Source: Marinomonas aquiplantarum
Lineage (GTDB): Bacteria; Pseudomonadota; Gammaproteobacteria; Pseudomonadales; Marinomonadaceae
Direction of reading: 5' to 3'
Length of the DNA: 64,000 nt
Assembly (NCBI RefSeq): GCF_003314975.1
Contig: NZ_QNRF01000005.1
Coordinates: 279,945 to 343,944 of the forward strand
Of this stretch, positions 44,798-54,153 are shown piece after piece. The position numbers and the translations under genes are program-made. Every line of letters begins with the position of its first letter. The first letter of the stretch is position 1. The notes beneath the pieces are model-generated. The model was not told the origin of the DNA. It worked only from the letters and a program-made list of their open reading frames with translations, and made no database searches.

Positions 44798-45940
44798 ATG
44801 AAATTATTATGCATAGATAGTGAGCCTGTTTACCGCGACATCCTGACACTTTGTGCAGAAAGAGAAGGGCTTAATGTTAAAACGGTGGCGTCATATCATG
44901 AAGCCATTGAAGCCTTTAAAGACTTCGCACCGGATATTGTGACCTTGGATGTCATCATTAAAGGTGGTAACGGTCTCGAATTAGTAAAAAAGCTCAAGAA
45001 CTTAAGCGGCAGCCGCTTTGTTCCTATGCTTTTTCTTGCCTCACATACGTCTGATTCCGTCATGGATCAGTGCTTCCATTCTGGTGCGGATGATTTCCTA
45101 CCAAAACCCTTCGATGAAATGCTGTTCAATATACGTCTTAAAACCCATATGCGTCATGTGGCTTTGGTAAAAGAGATGTATAAGAAAAATAAAGCTCTCA
45201 CCTTCTTCCAAACCATGATTCAACGCGAACATGAGATGGCACATCAAGTACTTGATCATATTCAAACCAGAAGTGAAAAAAACTCGGATCAAGTCGTCAT
45301 AACACGCATAGCGGCAGCCAGCTTTAATGGCGACTTAGCGCTTGTTAAAACAAGAGCCGATGGTGCGAGATTGGTATTTGTCGGAGATTTTACGGGGCAT
45401 GGTTTACCCGCATCAATTGGTGCATTGCCCGTTATGCAGACCTTTTTTGATGCCGTTGATGATCTCACCAGTTTAAGTGAGTTGGCCATTAGAATTAATA
45501 AGACTTTAAACAGTATTTTGCCTGATTATATGTTTTGCGCCGGCTATTTGATTTTGTTGTCGCCGAATGGTCATTTTAGTTACTGGGGAGGAGGCATGCC
45601 TGATGCCATGATTCGCCGCTCGTCAGGCGAACTAGATTGCCTCCCTTCTCGTCATATGCCACTGGGCGTACAATCCACTTGCGAATTTGACCCAAGCTTA
45701 GAGCGTGATCAATTAAAAACCGGCGACACACTGGTTATTTTGTCTGATGGCGTGTTGGAACTCAAAAATGCGGAGGGGAAGATGTACGGTGAAGACCAGG
45801 TGAAGTCGCTCATTAAAATGTCATATGGAGATGAAAACTTAATGCGAGCACAAACAAAGACAGAACAAGTATTAGAAAAGTATTTAGGTGGCGCAGTACA
45901 ACTTGATGACATCACATTGGTTGCACTGCGCACAGAGTAA
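44798..45940 (+). CDS. Response regulator with PP2C/SpoIIE phosphatase domain, HsbR-like
   Basis: 380 residues. The receiver domain (residues about 1-120) has acidic residues near IDSEPVYRD, phospho-Asp in TLDVIIKGG, and KPFDE. A short coiled linker leads to a SpoIIE-type PP2C phosphatase, with metal ligands in SFNGDLALV, GDFTGHGLPA, LSDGVLEL and LDDITLVAL. No serine kinase domain is visible at the C-terminus, unlike full HsbR. It probably dephosphorylates the STAS partner encoded just upstream. Confidence 0.92.
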   Translation: MKLLCIDSEPVYRDILTLCAEREGLNVKTVASYHEAIEAFKDFAPDIVTLDVIIKGGNGLELVKKLKNLSGSRFVPMLFLASHTSDSVMDQCFHSGADDFLPKPFDEMLFNIRLKTHMRHVALVKEMYKKNKALTFFQTMIQREHEMAHQVLDHIQTRSEKNSDQVVITRIAAASFNGDLALVKTRADGARLVFVGDFTGHGLPASIGALPVMQTFFDAVDDLTSLSELAIRINKTLNSILPDYMFCAGYLILLSPNGHFSYWGGGMPDAMIRRSSGELDCLPSRHMPLGVQSTCEFDPSLERDQLKTGDTLVILSDGVLELKNAEGKMYGEDQVKSLIKMSYGDENLMRAQTKTEQVLEKYLGGAVQLDDITLVALRTE

Positions 45941-45945
45941 ATTGC

Positions 45946-46581
45946 TTACTTAGCTTTTTTCTTTTTATTATTGTTGCCCTTATAAGGTGCTTTCTTTGGC
46001 ATGGGTTTCTTTTCTGGTTCCGTTCTCAACACTAAAAATAAATCCGTTACCACTTCAGGAATTTGTGCAATGCAGGAAGCTGTCAGCTTTTCGCTAGCAC
46101 GAATTTCAAGCACTTCTTTGTCATCAAAAAGGTCAGACGCAACCATCACGGGCAACAGTAGCTCAGCCACAATTTCTTCTTTTTCAGATTCAAACCACTG
46201 AGCTTCTGTCATGAAAACACCTTCCATGAAGCCGGTTGCCCATTCTTGCAACTCGCTTAACTCGTCAGCGGACGTACCCATCTCAATCTCACAAGGCAAT
46301 AAAAACCCTTCTTCTGATTCAAGTTCTTTTTGAATGTCCGTTAATAGGCGAGTCAGATATTGAGCCATCTGTTTTTCTTGCTTATCATTTTCGTACTTAG
46401 GCGTTTCTTCAAATACAACAGGCAGCCAGTCAGATTCAGAAATCAATTTTGGGCAGATTGCCAAAGCCGTTAAAAAGCCATGTGCCATCACAAAGTTTTG
46501 ACATTCTTCGTGAACCAGGTCTGAATCCAAAAAATCTTCTAATGTTTCTAGTTCCAGATCATCAAGAGGTTGGTGTGCCAT
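45946..46581 (-). CDS. UPF0149/YecA-like protein
   Basis: 211 residues from the ATG at 46581 (MAHQPLDDLELE). AGGAA sits nine bases upstream, which is better than the ATG three codons earlier. The helical fold includes HGFLTALAICPKL and WATGFMEGVFM. The C-terminus ends in a lysine-rich tail (NNNKKKKAK) in place of the metal-binding SEC-C motif seen in some relatives. Function is not established. Confidence 0.85.
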   Translation of the reverse strand: MAHQPLDDLELETLEDFLDSDLVHEECQNFVMAHGFLTALAICPKLISESDWLPVVFEETPKYENDKQEKQMAQYLTRLLTDIQKELESEEGFLLPCEIEMGTSADELSELQEWATGFMEGVFMTEAQWFESEKEEIVAELLLPVMVASDLFDDKEVLEIRASEKLTASCIAQIPEVVTDLFLVLRTEPEKKPMPKKAPYKGNNNKKKKAK

Positions 46582-46677
46582 GTATTTCATTTCCTAATGT
46601 TAATATAGACTGTGATTCTAGCGAAAAGACCCGGAAAAATCGATGCAGAAGCCGCGTAAATCAGAGATAATTATTCC

Positions 46678-48438
46678 ATGAACTCGAAAAAACGACAGGC
46701 TCTTAAGCGCTTAGGTTACACAGATTATCGGCCTCTTCAAGAAGAGGCAATCGATGCATTATCTGCAGGTCAAGATGTTGTTCTTGCTGCACCGACCGGC
46801 GGTGGTAAATCGCTTATTTATCAGTCCGCTGGTCTGCTACGCAATGGTGTTGCTGTCATTGTCAGCCCGTTGATCTCTTTAATGACTCAACAGGTAGATC
46901 AATTGAATGCAAAAGGCATTCATGCCAAATTTTTGAACTCCACGTTAAACCCTGGTGAACAAGATGATTTGGTCTGGTCAATCCGACATAATCGGATCGA
47001 GTTTTTGTATTTATCTCCTGAAAAGTTAATTCAGCCATCAATAATGGGCCTATTGCAAAGTGTTGATATCGCTCTTTTTGCTATCGATGAAGCGCACTGT
47101 ATTGCGCAGTGGGGAGGGGACTTTCGACCAGAATACAGTCAATTAGGACGAGTAAAACAATCATTTTTTAATGTGCCTATCATTGCTTTAACAGGCAGTG
47201 CTGATAATAAAACCTTAAAAGGAATCCAATCCTCTTTAGGCATCTCAAAAGCAGACATCTTCAAAGGCCGCATCGATCGACCTAATATACAAATTCAAAT
47301 TGCCCAGAAAAAACAAGCTAAGCACCAAATATTGCACTTCCTCCATCATGAAGTCTCTGGACAATCCGGCATTATTTATTGCCGATCACGCAATAAAACA
47401 GAAGAACTTTGCGCTTGGCTACGTCATTTAGGGTTCAATAGTCTGACCTATCATGCAGCGATGAAGGATGAAGACAAACAGCAGAGCCATGAAACCTTCT
47501 CCCGCGATAATGGTGCCATAATGGTCGCTACCACTGCTTACGGTATGGGAATTGATTTGCCTCAGATACGTTTTGTGATTCACATGGATATTCCCAACAC
47601 ACCAGAAGCCTATTATCAGGAAATAGGGCGTGCTGGACGGGATGGCAAAGCAGCTAAAGCGCTTCTTTTATATGGCTTACAGGATATGTTAAAAGCTCAG
47701 CAGTTAGTAAGTAATTCACCTGAGCAAGCTCGATTAGAATTAACAAAACTGACCAGTTTGTTTCAAATATTAGAAGATCGTCAATGTCGTAAAGTCTCTG
47801 TGTTAGCGCATTTTGATGAAACGACTGAGGTATGTGGTATTTGTGATCGTTGTACCAGTAAGCAATCTGAGCATAATGCGACAATCGCCTGTCAGAAACT
47901 TTTGTCCTTGATTTATTACACAAAAGGTACTCAGGCTTTCTCCACTCTCATTCAGGTTTTGTTGGGCAAAAGAACTAAAACCACCAGCAGCATTCAAGCA
48001 GAAAAATTGTCTTTATTTGGAAAAGGCAAGGAGTTAACGGAAGCGCAATGGAAAACCGTTATTCGACATCTTTTGGCATTCCAATACATTCAGATCGTAG
48101 GAAACCATCACTTTCTCGTACAACTGAACGAGAAGGCTCGTCAGGTTTTGAAAGGGGAAATCCAGGTCATTCTAGTGAACGATCATTATTATCCAAGGCT
48201 TACAGAGGAAGAGCTGATGGCCGATCATGTCAATTGGCACAAAGCCAAAGCTTGGCTCTACAACCAAGTCGATATTAATATGACTGATGGACAGCTACGA
48301 AAGATATGTCAACATAAACCAACTAATGCTGCTTCACTGAGTCGCCTGTCTGGCATTTCTATTGACGAAGTAAGTCGTTTTTCGGATTCATTATTAAGTC
48401 TTCTGCATGATCAAAGTATGAATAAAACGCTATCTTAA
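46678..48438 (+). CDS. RecQ-family ATP-dependent DNA helicase
   Basis: 586 residues. It has helicase motif I APTGGGKSLIYQS, motif II DEAH (137-140), the C-terminal RecA half ending YYQEIGRAGRDG, zinc cysteines in QCRK and CGICDRC, a winged-helix RQC domain and a weak HRDC tail. The aromatic-rich loop reads IAQWGGDFRPEY, so the position of E. coli His156 is Gly147, and motif III is TGSADNK where E. coli has TATADDT. It is a divergent RecQ. It overlaps sprT by one base. Confidence 0.93.
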   Translation: MNSKKRQALKRLGYTDYRPLQEEAIDALSAGQDVVLAAPTGGGKSLIYQSAGLLRNGVAVIVSPLISLMTQQVDQLNAKGIHAKFLNSTLNPGEQDDLVWSIRHNRIEFLYLSPEKLIQPSIMGLLQSVDIALFAIDEAHCIAQWGGDFRPEYSQLGRVKQSFFNVPIIALTGSADNKTLKGIQSSLGISKADIFKGRIDRPNIQIQIAQKKQAKHQILHFLHHEVSGQSGIIYCRSRNKTEELCAWLRHLGFNSLTYHAAMKDEDKQQSHETFSRDNGAIMVATTAYGMGIDLPQIRFVIHMDIPNTPEAYYQEIGRAGRDGKAAKALLLYGLQDMLKAQQLVSNSPEQARLELTKLTSLFQILEDRQCRKVSVLAHFDETTEVCGICDRCTSKQSEHNATIACQKLLSLIYYTKGTQAFSTLIQVLLGKRTKTTSSIQAEKLSLFGKGKELTEAQWKTVIRHLLAFQYIQIVGNHHFLVQLNEKARQVLKGEIQVILVNDHYYPRLTEEELMADHVNWHKAKAWLYNQVDINMTDGQLRKICQHKPTNAASLSRLSGISIDEVSRFSDSLLSLLHDQSMNKTLS

Positions 48439-48968
48439 TGTTTGAGCCTATGAGCACCAAAACAGTAACTGATTCAGAAATAATTGCGCTGCAAAAAAAG
48501 GTTGAATTCTGTTTTCAGCTTGCTGAAGCGTTCTTTAATCATAAATTCCATCACTCTCATTGCAACTTCAAGCAAAGAGGTAGGGCGGCTGGTACGGCTC
48601 ATTTACAGAAAAATGAACTGAGATTTAACCACTTTATGTTTCAACAAAACCCGGTTGAATTTTTAAATACGGTGGTGCCTCATGAAGTGGCACACATTAT
48701 TGTCTATCAGATTTATGGCACATCGGTTCGTCCTCATGGCAAAGAGTGGCAAGCCGTCATGAGAAAAGTGTATCAACTTCCTCCAAATAGAACGCACGCG
48801 TTCGAGGTGCCTCCACTCAAAAGCAGTTACCTGTATGCCTGTGCTTGCCGCCAACATGAATTTACCAAACGACGTCATTCACGTGCTCAAAAAGGTGTCG
48901 AATACATTTGCAAAGAATGCCACGCCTGTCTGACCTTTTTAAAAGACCTTCATCAAGCTGAGCGCTAA
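48438..48968 (+). CDS. sprT: SprT-like zinc metalloprotease family protein
   Basis: 176 residues. The protease motif is PHEVAHIIVYQIYG, and GRAAGTAHLQKNELRFN and HGKEWQAVM complete the fold. A C-terminal zinc ribbon has cysteines at YACACRQ and ICKECHAC. It resembles E. coli SprT and human Spartan, which cleave DNA-protein crosslinks. Coupling to recQ through a one-base overlap supports a DNA-repair role. Confidence 0.93.
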   Translation: MFEPMSTKTVTDSEIIALQKKVEFCFQLAEAFFNHKFHHSHCNFKQRGRAAGTAHLQKNELRFNHFMFQQNPVEFLNTVVPHEVAHIIVYQIYGTSVRPHGKEWQAVMRKVYQLPPNRTHAFEVPPLKSSYLYACACRQHEFTKRRHSRAQKGVEYICKECHACLTFLKDLHQAER

Positions 48969-49152
48969 GTGATGTCATAATAGCGCGATTAAGACTTTGT
49001 CACCCTTATCACAATCAAAATTCATATTCTGCGAACATGACAAACACGTATAAATAATGGATTTTCATGCACATTTTACGCTTCTATTTCATTTTTGATG
49101 CGATGTCGCTGAGCTTATAGTAAAATAAGATTGTTTTATTTTTAGTGTGTGA

Positions 49153-49992
49153 ATGATGGATTTAACAAATCGTCCCAAAGAAAAATTAGAGCTTAATAAG
49201 CTTCAGAAACGTTTGAGAAGACAAACGGGCCAAGCCATTGCTGATTTCAATATGATTGAAGAAGGTGATAAAGTGATGGTCTGCCTTTCTGGCGGTAAAG
49301 ACTCTTACACTATGTTAGAGATCTTAAGAAATTTACAAGCCAGTGCCCCTATTGATTTTTCAATTGTGGCCGTGAATTTAGACCAGAAACAACCCGGTTT
49401 TCCAGAGCATATTTTACCAGCCTACCTGAAAGAAACAGGGGTAGATTTCCATATCTTAGAACGCGATACCTACAGTATTGTTAAAGAGGTGGTTCCTGAA
49501 GGTAAGACCACATGTGGACTTTGTTCACGTCTACGCCGTGGGTCACTTTATGGATTTGCCGAAGAGATTGGTGCGACAAAAATTGCACTAGGCCATCACC
49601 GTGATGACATCTTAGAAACCCTGTTTTTGAATATGTTTTTTGGTGGTCGTCTCAAGTCAATGCCGCCAAAACTATTAAGTGATGATGGCAAGCATGTTGT
49701 CATTCGTCCACTCGCATATTGTAAAGAAAAGGATATAGAAGCGTTTTCAGAATTGAAAAACTTCCCAATCATTCCATGTAATTTGTGCGGTTCTCAGGAA
49801 AATTTACAGCGCCAAGTGGTGAAAGACATGTTGCAACAGTGGGAGAAAGATTACCCGGGTAGAACAGATACTATGTTCACCGCAATGCAAAATGTTGTAC
49901 CTTCTCATTTGGCAGACACAGAACTTTTTGACTTTAAAGAGCTGAAGCAATCGCCATCAGCTTTTGATCGATTGAACATTATTTCACTATAG
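49153..49992 (+). CDS. ttcA: tRNA 2-thiocytidine(32) synthetase TtcA
   Basis: Thiolates C32 of certain tRNAs using ATP and an iron-sulfur cluster. The 279 residues have the PP-loop [12 protein letters not shown], and CxxC motifs in [12 protein letters not shown] and [30 protein letters not shown] is typical. Two ATGs stand in tandem at the start. It lies upstream of a YfaZ-like gene, and the hemN-fnr-apt operon is close by. Confidence 0.96.
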   Translation: MMDLTNRPKEKLELNKLQKRLRRQTGQAIADFNMIEEGDKVMVCLSGGKDSYTMLEILRNLQASAPIDFSIVAVNLDQKQPGFPEHILPAYLKETGVDFHILERDTYSIVKEVVPEGKTTCGLCSRLRRGSLYGFAEEIGATKIALGHHRDDILETLFLNMFFGGRLKSMPPKLLSDDGKHVVIRPLAYCKEKDIEAFSELKNFPIIPCNLCGSQENLQRQVVKDMLQQWEKDYPGRTDTMFTAMQNVVPSHLADTELFDFKELKQSPSAFDRLNIISL

Positions 49993-50002
49993 GATTTGAG
50001 AA

Positions 50003-50572
50003 ATGAATTTGAATGTAAAAGCCGTTTTCTTAGCGTTTGGCCTGTTAGGATCTTCTATTGCAGGCGCTTCTACAGCAGGGGTTAACTTGACGAATGAAAC
50101 GGTGCAAGGTGACTTTAATCTTGATATGGGCTCTTTTGGTGTCAATGGTGGTGTTTCACACGATAAAGATGAAGATACCTCAACGGGTTACATTGGTTTA
50201 AGTGTAGAAGATTCAGAAGGCGGTAATGGTCCTTTACAAGTAGGAATCGGTGTTCGTTTATACGCAATGGATGCTGAGCTTGAAAACGATGAAAATGAAA
50301 TCTCTCTCGCGTTAAGCCTAGGTGGCTGGTATCGCTACACATTACAACAAGCGAATCGTCTGAGTGTATATGGCTCTGTCTATTACTCCCCTGAAATTCT
50401 CTCGTTTACCAATTTAGATCACATGTATACCTACGATTTCCGTTTGGAATACATGACAATGAGAAATGCACGTGCCTACATCAAATACGGTAATACCGTC
50501 ATTATCTATGACGATAATACGCGTAAAGAAACTAACAAAGGCTTCTCCATTGGTGCCAATGTCGATTTCTAA
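50003..50572 (+). CDS. YfaZ-like outer-membrane protein
   Basis: 189 residues with a signal peptide ending near SIAGA-STAGV and alternating beta strands (GGVSHDKDEDTSTGYIGLSV, LQVGIGVRLYAMDAEL, AYIKYGNTVIIYDDN) that suggest a small barrel. The final residue is Phe, as in outer-membrane proteins. YfaZ-family function is unknown. It follows ttcA by ten bases and ends at a strong terminator. Confidence 0.8.
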   Translation: MNLNVKAVFLAFGLLGSSIAGASTAGVNLTNETVQGDFNLDMGSFGVNGGVSHDKDEDTSTGYIGLSVEDSEGGNGPLQVGIGVRLYAMDAELENDENEISLALSLGGWYRYTLQQANRLSVYGSVYYSPEILSFTNLDHMYTYDFRLEYMTMRNARAYIKYGNTVIIYDDNTRKETNKGFSIGANVDF

Positions 50573-50615
50573 TTCAGTTTAATCTCTTGCTTAAAGAGAG
50601 TTTTAGACTTTAAAC

Positions 50616-50647
50616 AAAAAAGGTGACCAATAATGGTCACCTTTTTT
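50616..50647. terminator. Bidirectional terminator between yfaZ-like gene and apt
   Basis: AAAAAAGGTGACCA and TGGTCACCTTTTTT form a 14-base perfect stem with a four-base loop, T-rich on either strand. Confidence 0.95.
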
Positions 50648-50664
50648 GGTTTTCAGAGGATAAT

Positions 50665-51207
50665 TTATTCGCCATCATAAGCGCAAAGACTGTAAACAGG
50701 TACATTGCTGTCTCTCAGTTTTTGGCTACCGCCTAAGTCAGGTAAATCAATAATAGCCGCCACTTCTTTAATCTCAGCACCTTGCTGAGTTAGAAGCTTT
50801 ATTGCTGCGAATAGGGTTCCACCGGTGGCAATAAGATCATCGAACAGTAAAACATTGTCACCCGCTTTCACAGAGCCTTGTTGGATTTCAAGCTCAGCCT
50901 CACCGTACTCTAGCGCGTATTTCTGTGAAATAGTTTTACCTGGCAGTTTGCCTTTTTTTCGTACTAGGATGAGTGGTTTTTGTAGCTCATACGCCAATAC
51001 TGCGGCAATCAAAAAGCCACGAGCATCAATACAAGCAATGTGCGTGATATCAGAGTCGATATAGCGATGAATGTATGCATCCACAACCATCCTCATTCCT
51101 TTTGGGTCACTAAAAATCGGGGTAATATCCCGAAAACTAATGCCTTCCTTTGGCCAGTCTTCTACTGTCTGAATGAGTGATTTGACGTAAAAATCATCGT
51201 AGAGCAT
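50665..51207 (-). CDS. apt: Adenine phosphoribosyltransferase
   Basis: Purine-salvage enzyme of 180 residues. The PRPP-binding motif is VLLFDDLIATGGTLFAA, and GISFRDITPIF and DARGFLIAAVLA are typical. It lies last in hemN-fnr-apt, an order also known in Pseudomonas. Confidence 0.97.
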   Translation of the reverse strand: MLYDDFYVKSLIQTVEDWPKEGISFRDITPIFSDPKGMRMVVDAYIHRYIDSDITHIACIDARGFLIAAVLAYELQKPLILVRKKGKLPGKTISQKYALEYGEAELEIQQGSVKAGDNVLLFDDLIATGGTLFAAIKLLTQQGAEIKEVAAIIDLPDLGGSQKLRDSNVPVYSLCAYDGE

Positions 51208-51230
51208 CTCTTAAATTGCCTCTGCATTAA

Positions 51231-51992
51231 TCAAAAGTGTGCAATCTTATCACAATCATGGGCTACGCCAACGAGTTTTTGCATTTCTTCAAAATTAACG
51301 ATCTCTATCTCTTTGCCGTCTACATGAATTAATTCGTTTTTTTGAAAGCGAGTAATAACACGACTCACTGTTTCAACTGCCAACCCTAGATAATTGCCGA
51401 TTTCACCACGAGACATAGACAAGCGAAAAGAGGAAGCCGAGTAACCCCGACGTTTAAAGCGATTGGATAAATTCAGCAAAAATGAAGCCACTTTTTCATC
51501 TGCATTTTTCTTTCCGAGTAAGACCATCATTTGCTGATCATCAGAGATCTTACGACTCATGATCTTGAAGATCTGGTGTTTTAAAGATGGGATTTGCGTC
51601 GACAATTCTTCCAAATGACTGAAAGGAATTTCACACACTGTTGTGGTTTCTAGTGCTTTTGCTGAAACAGGGTAAGAACTTGAATCAATGCCACTTAAAC
51701 CAAGCAATTCACTGGGGCAATAAAATCCAGTAATTTGTTCTTCACCCAATGAGGTGATGTTATAGGTTTTAAGGGTGCCTGAGCGAACAGCATAAAGTGA
51801 ATCAAAATTATCACCTTGTCGAAACAAGAATTCGCCTTTTTTAAGCGGTTTCTTTCGCTCAATAATCTGATCCAAGCGATTGATGTCTTCATCGGCTAAA
51901 GCGATGGGTAAACACAATGCACTCAAACTGCAATTTTGACATTGTGATGTTAATTTACTGCTGAACCTTGGCTGCGTGTGTGTGATAGCCAT
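51231..51992 (-). CDS. fnr: Oxygen-sensing transcription regulator Fnr/Anr
   Basis: CRP/FNR-family regulator that controls the anaerobic switch. The 253 residues have cluster cysteines at 18, 21 and 27 and a fourth at 120 (TTTVCEIP), as in E. coli Fnr. The cAMP-like beta barrel follows (RQGDNFDSLYAVRSGTLK), then the recognition helix in GLAVETVSRVITRFQ (residues about 203-217). It is downstream of hemN by 22 bases and upstream of apt, and an Fnr-like site precedes hemN. Confidence 0.97.
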   Translation of the reverse strand: MAITHTQPRFSSKLTSQCQNCSLSALCLPIALADEDINRLDQIIERKKPLKKGEFLFRQGDNFDSLYAVRSGTLKTYNITSLGEEQITGFYCPSELLGLSGIDSSSYPVSAKALETTTVCEIPFSHLEELSTQIPSLKHQIFKIMSRKISDDQQMMVLLGKKNADEKVASFLLNLSNRFKRRGYSASSFRLSMSRGEIGNYLGLAVETVSRVITRFQKNELIHVDGKEIEIVNFEEMQKLVGVAHDCDKIAHF

Positions 51993-52014
51993 GTGTATTC
52001 TCCCTAATCCTTAT

Positions 52015-53385
52015 CTAGATAACTTTAGAATATTTGATTGTTCCATTAAGGTATTTGTCAAACACCATACAAATCCCACGTATTAACAACCTGCCGCGCT
52101 CAGTGACCTGTATCCCTGTCTTATTATGCGAACCAGTAAACTCTAACATGCCATCGTTCAACATAGGTTGGAGCATTTCAAGTTCATTTTTAAAATATTC
52201 GAAAAATCTAATATTATATTGGTTTTCAATCTTGTTAAAGCTTAATGAAAATTGAGATATCAAGGTCATTATGACGTCATGACGAATATTGTCATCCTTA
52301 TGACTGATGTAACCTTTAGCAATGGCTAACTGGCCCTTCTCAATACTGTCTTTATAATGAGATAAATCTACATGGTTCTGCATATAAACACCATGTAGGT
52401 TACTTATTCCAGATACGCCAAACGCGATTAAATCTGTATCGGCATGGGTGGTATAGCCTTGAAAATTACGATGGAGGTGACCTGTTTTTTGTGCCACTGC
52501 AAGGGAATCTTCAGGTTTAGCAAAGTGATCCATGCCAATGTAGTTATAACCCGCATCCACCAAATATTGGATACTCATCTTTAGTATAGAGAGTTTTTCA
52601 CTGGCGATTGGCAAACTGTCTTCTGGAATGCGTTTTTGTGCTCGGAATCGATCCGGCAAATGAGCATAATTGAATAGAGAAATCCGCTCAGGTGACAATT
52701 TAATGACTTCATCAAGGGTTTTACGGAATGCGACTTCGGACTGGAAGGGTAACCCATAAATCAAATCAAAATTAATGGATTGGATACCGAGTTCACGAGC
52801 ATCTTTTACCAATTTTGTGACCAAATCGATGGACTGAATACGGTGAATGGTTTGCTGAACCTTCGGATCAAAATCCTGAACACCTAAACTGATTCGATTA
52901 ATGCCCATCTTAACCAACAGAGCCAGTTTTTCACGATCAATTTCTCTTGGGTCTATTTCAATGCTGTAGTCTTGGGAGCCATCATCAATCAAGTTAAAAT
53001 TCTGGCGAATGTAACCAAACAAGGTTTTAATGTTTTCCTGACTCAAAAAAGTCGGCGTACCGCCACCAAAATGCAATTGCGTTACTTGACGCTGAGTATC
53101 CATCATTAAACTTCTAAGGCGCATTTCTTCCCCTAGCAGTTCAACATAGTCTGTGGCCTTCTGATATTGCTTTGTCACAATCTTATTGCAGGCACAGTAA
53201 TAACAAAGATTGGCACAAAAAGGGATGTGAAAATATAAGCTTAATGGTGAGTCTGACGGAGCCATCATACGATCAATCAAAGCTATTTTATTGATACCTG
53301 AATCAAACTGTGGCGCGGTCGGGTAAGAGGTATAACGAGGGCCGGACAAGTCATACTTTTTAATTAAAGAGTCATCCCAAATCAT
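52015..53385 (-). CDS. hemN: Oxygen-independent coproporphyrinogen III dehydrogenase HemN
   Basis: Radical SAM enzyme that makes protoporphyrinogen IX without oxygen. The 456 residues have the cluster motif HIPFCANLCYYCACN (CX3CX2C), GGGTPTFLS and GVQDFDPKVQQTIHR, and the C-terminal GxxN-type segment. Heme synthesis without oxygen is a classical Fnr/Anr target. Its ribosome binding site lies in a perfect hairpin. Confidence 0.97.
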   Translation of the reverse strand: MIWDDSLIKKYDLSGPRYTSYPTAPQFDSGINKIALIDRMMAPSDSPLSLYFHIPFCANLCYYCACNKIVTKQYQKATDYVELLGEEMRLRSLMMDTQRQVTQLHFGGGTPTFLSQENIKTLFGYIRQNFNLIDDGSQDYSIEIDPREIDREKLALLVKMGINRISLGVQDFDPKVQQTIHRIQSIDLVTKLVKDARELGIQSINFDLIYGLPFQSEVAFRKTLDEVIKLSPERISLFNYAHLPDRFRAQKRIPEDSLPIASEKLSILKMSIQYLVDAGYNYIGMDHFAKPEDSLAVAQKTGHLHRNFQGYTTHADTDLIAFGVSGISNLHGVYMQNHVDLSHYKDSIEKGQLAIAKGYISHKDDNIRHDVIMTLISQFSLSFNKIENQYNIRFFEYFKNELEMLQPMLNDGMLEFTGSHNKTGIQVTERGRLLIRGICMVFDKYLNGTIKYSKVI

Positions 53386-53391
53386 GCTGTG

Positions 53392-53416
53392 TTCCTATTA
53401 AAATTTCTAATAGGAA
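53392..53416 (-). promoter_or_regulatory. Hairpin sequestering the hemN ribosome binding site
   Basis: Read on the hemN mRNA, TTCCTATTA pairs with TAATAGGAA across a seven-base loop. The 3' arm carries AGGA, seven bases before the ATG, so the stem would hide it. A regulatory or thermosensitive role is inferred from structure only. Confidence 0.55.
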
Positions 53417-53443
53417 GTGTACTCTGTCGTTCTCACTGGTAGC

Positions 53444-53457
53444 CTGACACAGATCAA
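53444..53457. promoter_or_regulatory. Fnr/Anr-like box upstream of hemN
   Basis: CTGAC-ACAG-ATCAA matches the Fnr consensus TTGAT-N4-ATCAA at eight of ten positions. It sits 58 bases before hemN and 66 before the divergent hydrolase gene. Confidence 0.55.
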
Positions 53458-53523
53458 TAAACTTAGACCATTAGGCGAGAAAACTTTATAATGCAGCTAA
53501 TTTTTTAAAGACTTCTTAACTTT

Positions 53524-54120
53524 ATGACACTTCCGATTTATTTGGCTCATGGTGCTGGAGCCGGGCATCAAAGTGATTTTTTGATTCAGCTTAGACAAGC
53601 GCTGCAGAATGCGTCATCGTTTCAAGTAGCGCCGATTACTTTTGGCTACATGAAACAACAAGAAACCACAGGGAAGCGAAGACCGCCAACTCAATTTAAG
53701 ACATTGGTTGAAGAGTATGAAAATGCTATCCCAATTGATACAGCTTGCGTCGTATCTGGAAAATCCATGGGGGGGCGTGTCGCAACTCAGTTATCGCAAC
53801 TTGACCAAGTTAAAGCGATAGTATGTTACGGCTTCCCATTTTATCCACCTAGGAAACCAGAAAAACATCGTTTGTCTTTTCTGGAAAACATAGAAAAACC
53901 CTGTTTGATTCTTCAAGGTACTCGAGACTCATTAGGTAATCTGGATTGGGTTAGCCAACAAGAGCTGCCAGAAAATGTAGAGATTCATTGGGTTGAAGGC
54001 GCAGATCATGACTTCAAAGTCTTAAAGAAATACAATAAAACCCAAACAGAAGTGATCGAAGAAATTGCTAAAATTACCACTGAGTGGTTGCAAACGAAGC
54101 AAATTTTGTCGTCACTCTAA
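53524..54120 (+). CDS. Alpha/beta-hydrolase, KANL3/Tex30-like
   Basis: 198 residues of the dienelactone-hydrolase-like type. The nucleophile elbow is VSGKSMGGRVA, then YGFPFYPP, the acid in LQGTRDSLG, and the histidine in EGADHDFKV. The start AHGAGAGHQSDF is typical. The substrate is unknown. It is divergent from hemN and may share its control region. Confidence 0.88.
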   Translation: MTLPIYLAHGAGAGHQSDFLIQLRQALQNASSFQVAPITFGYMKQQETTGKRRPPTQFKTLVEEYENAIPIDTACVVSGKSMGGRVATQLSQLDQVKAIVCYGFPFYPPRKPEKHRLSFLENIEKPCLILQGTRDSLGNLDWVSQQELPENVEIHWVEGADHDFKVLKKYNKTQTEVIEEIAKITTEWLQTKQILSSL

Positions 54121-54153
54121 TTTTATAGATCAAAATTACTATAGAGGATACAC

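Noticed and set aside
49005..49018. Fnr-like site CTTAT-CACA-ATCAA upstream of ttcA
   Set aside because: It matches at eight positions, but lies about 150 bases from the ATG and well away from the likely -10, and a similar string occurs within the fnr coding region by chance.
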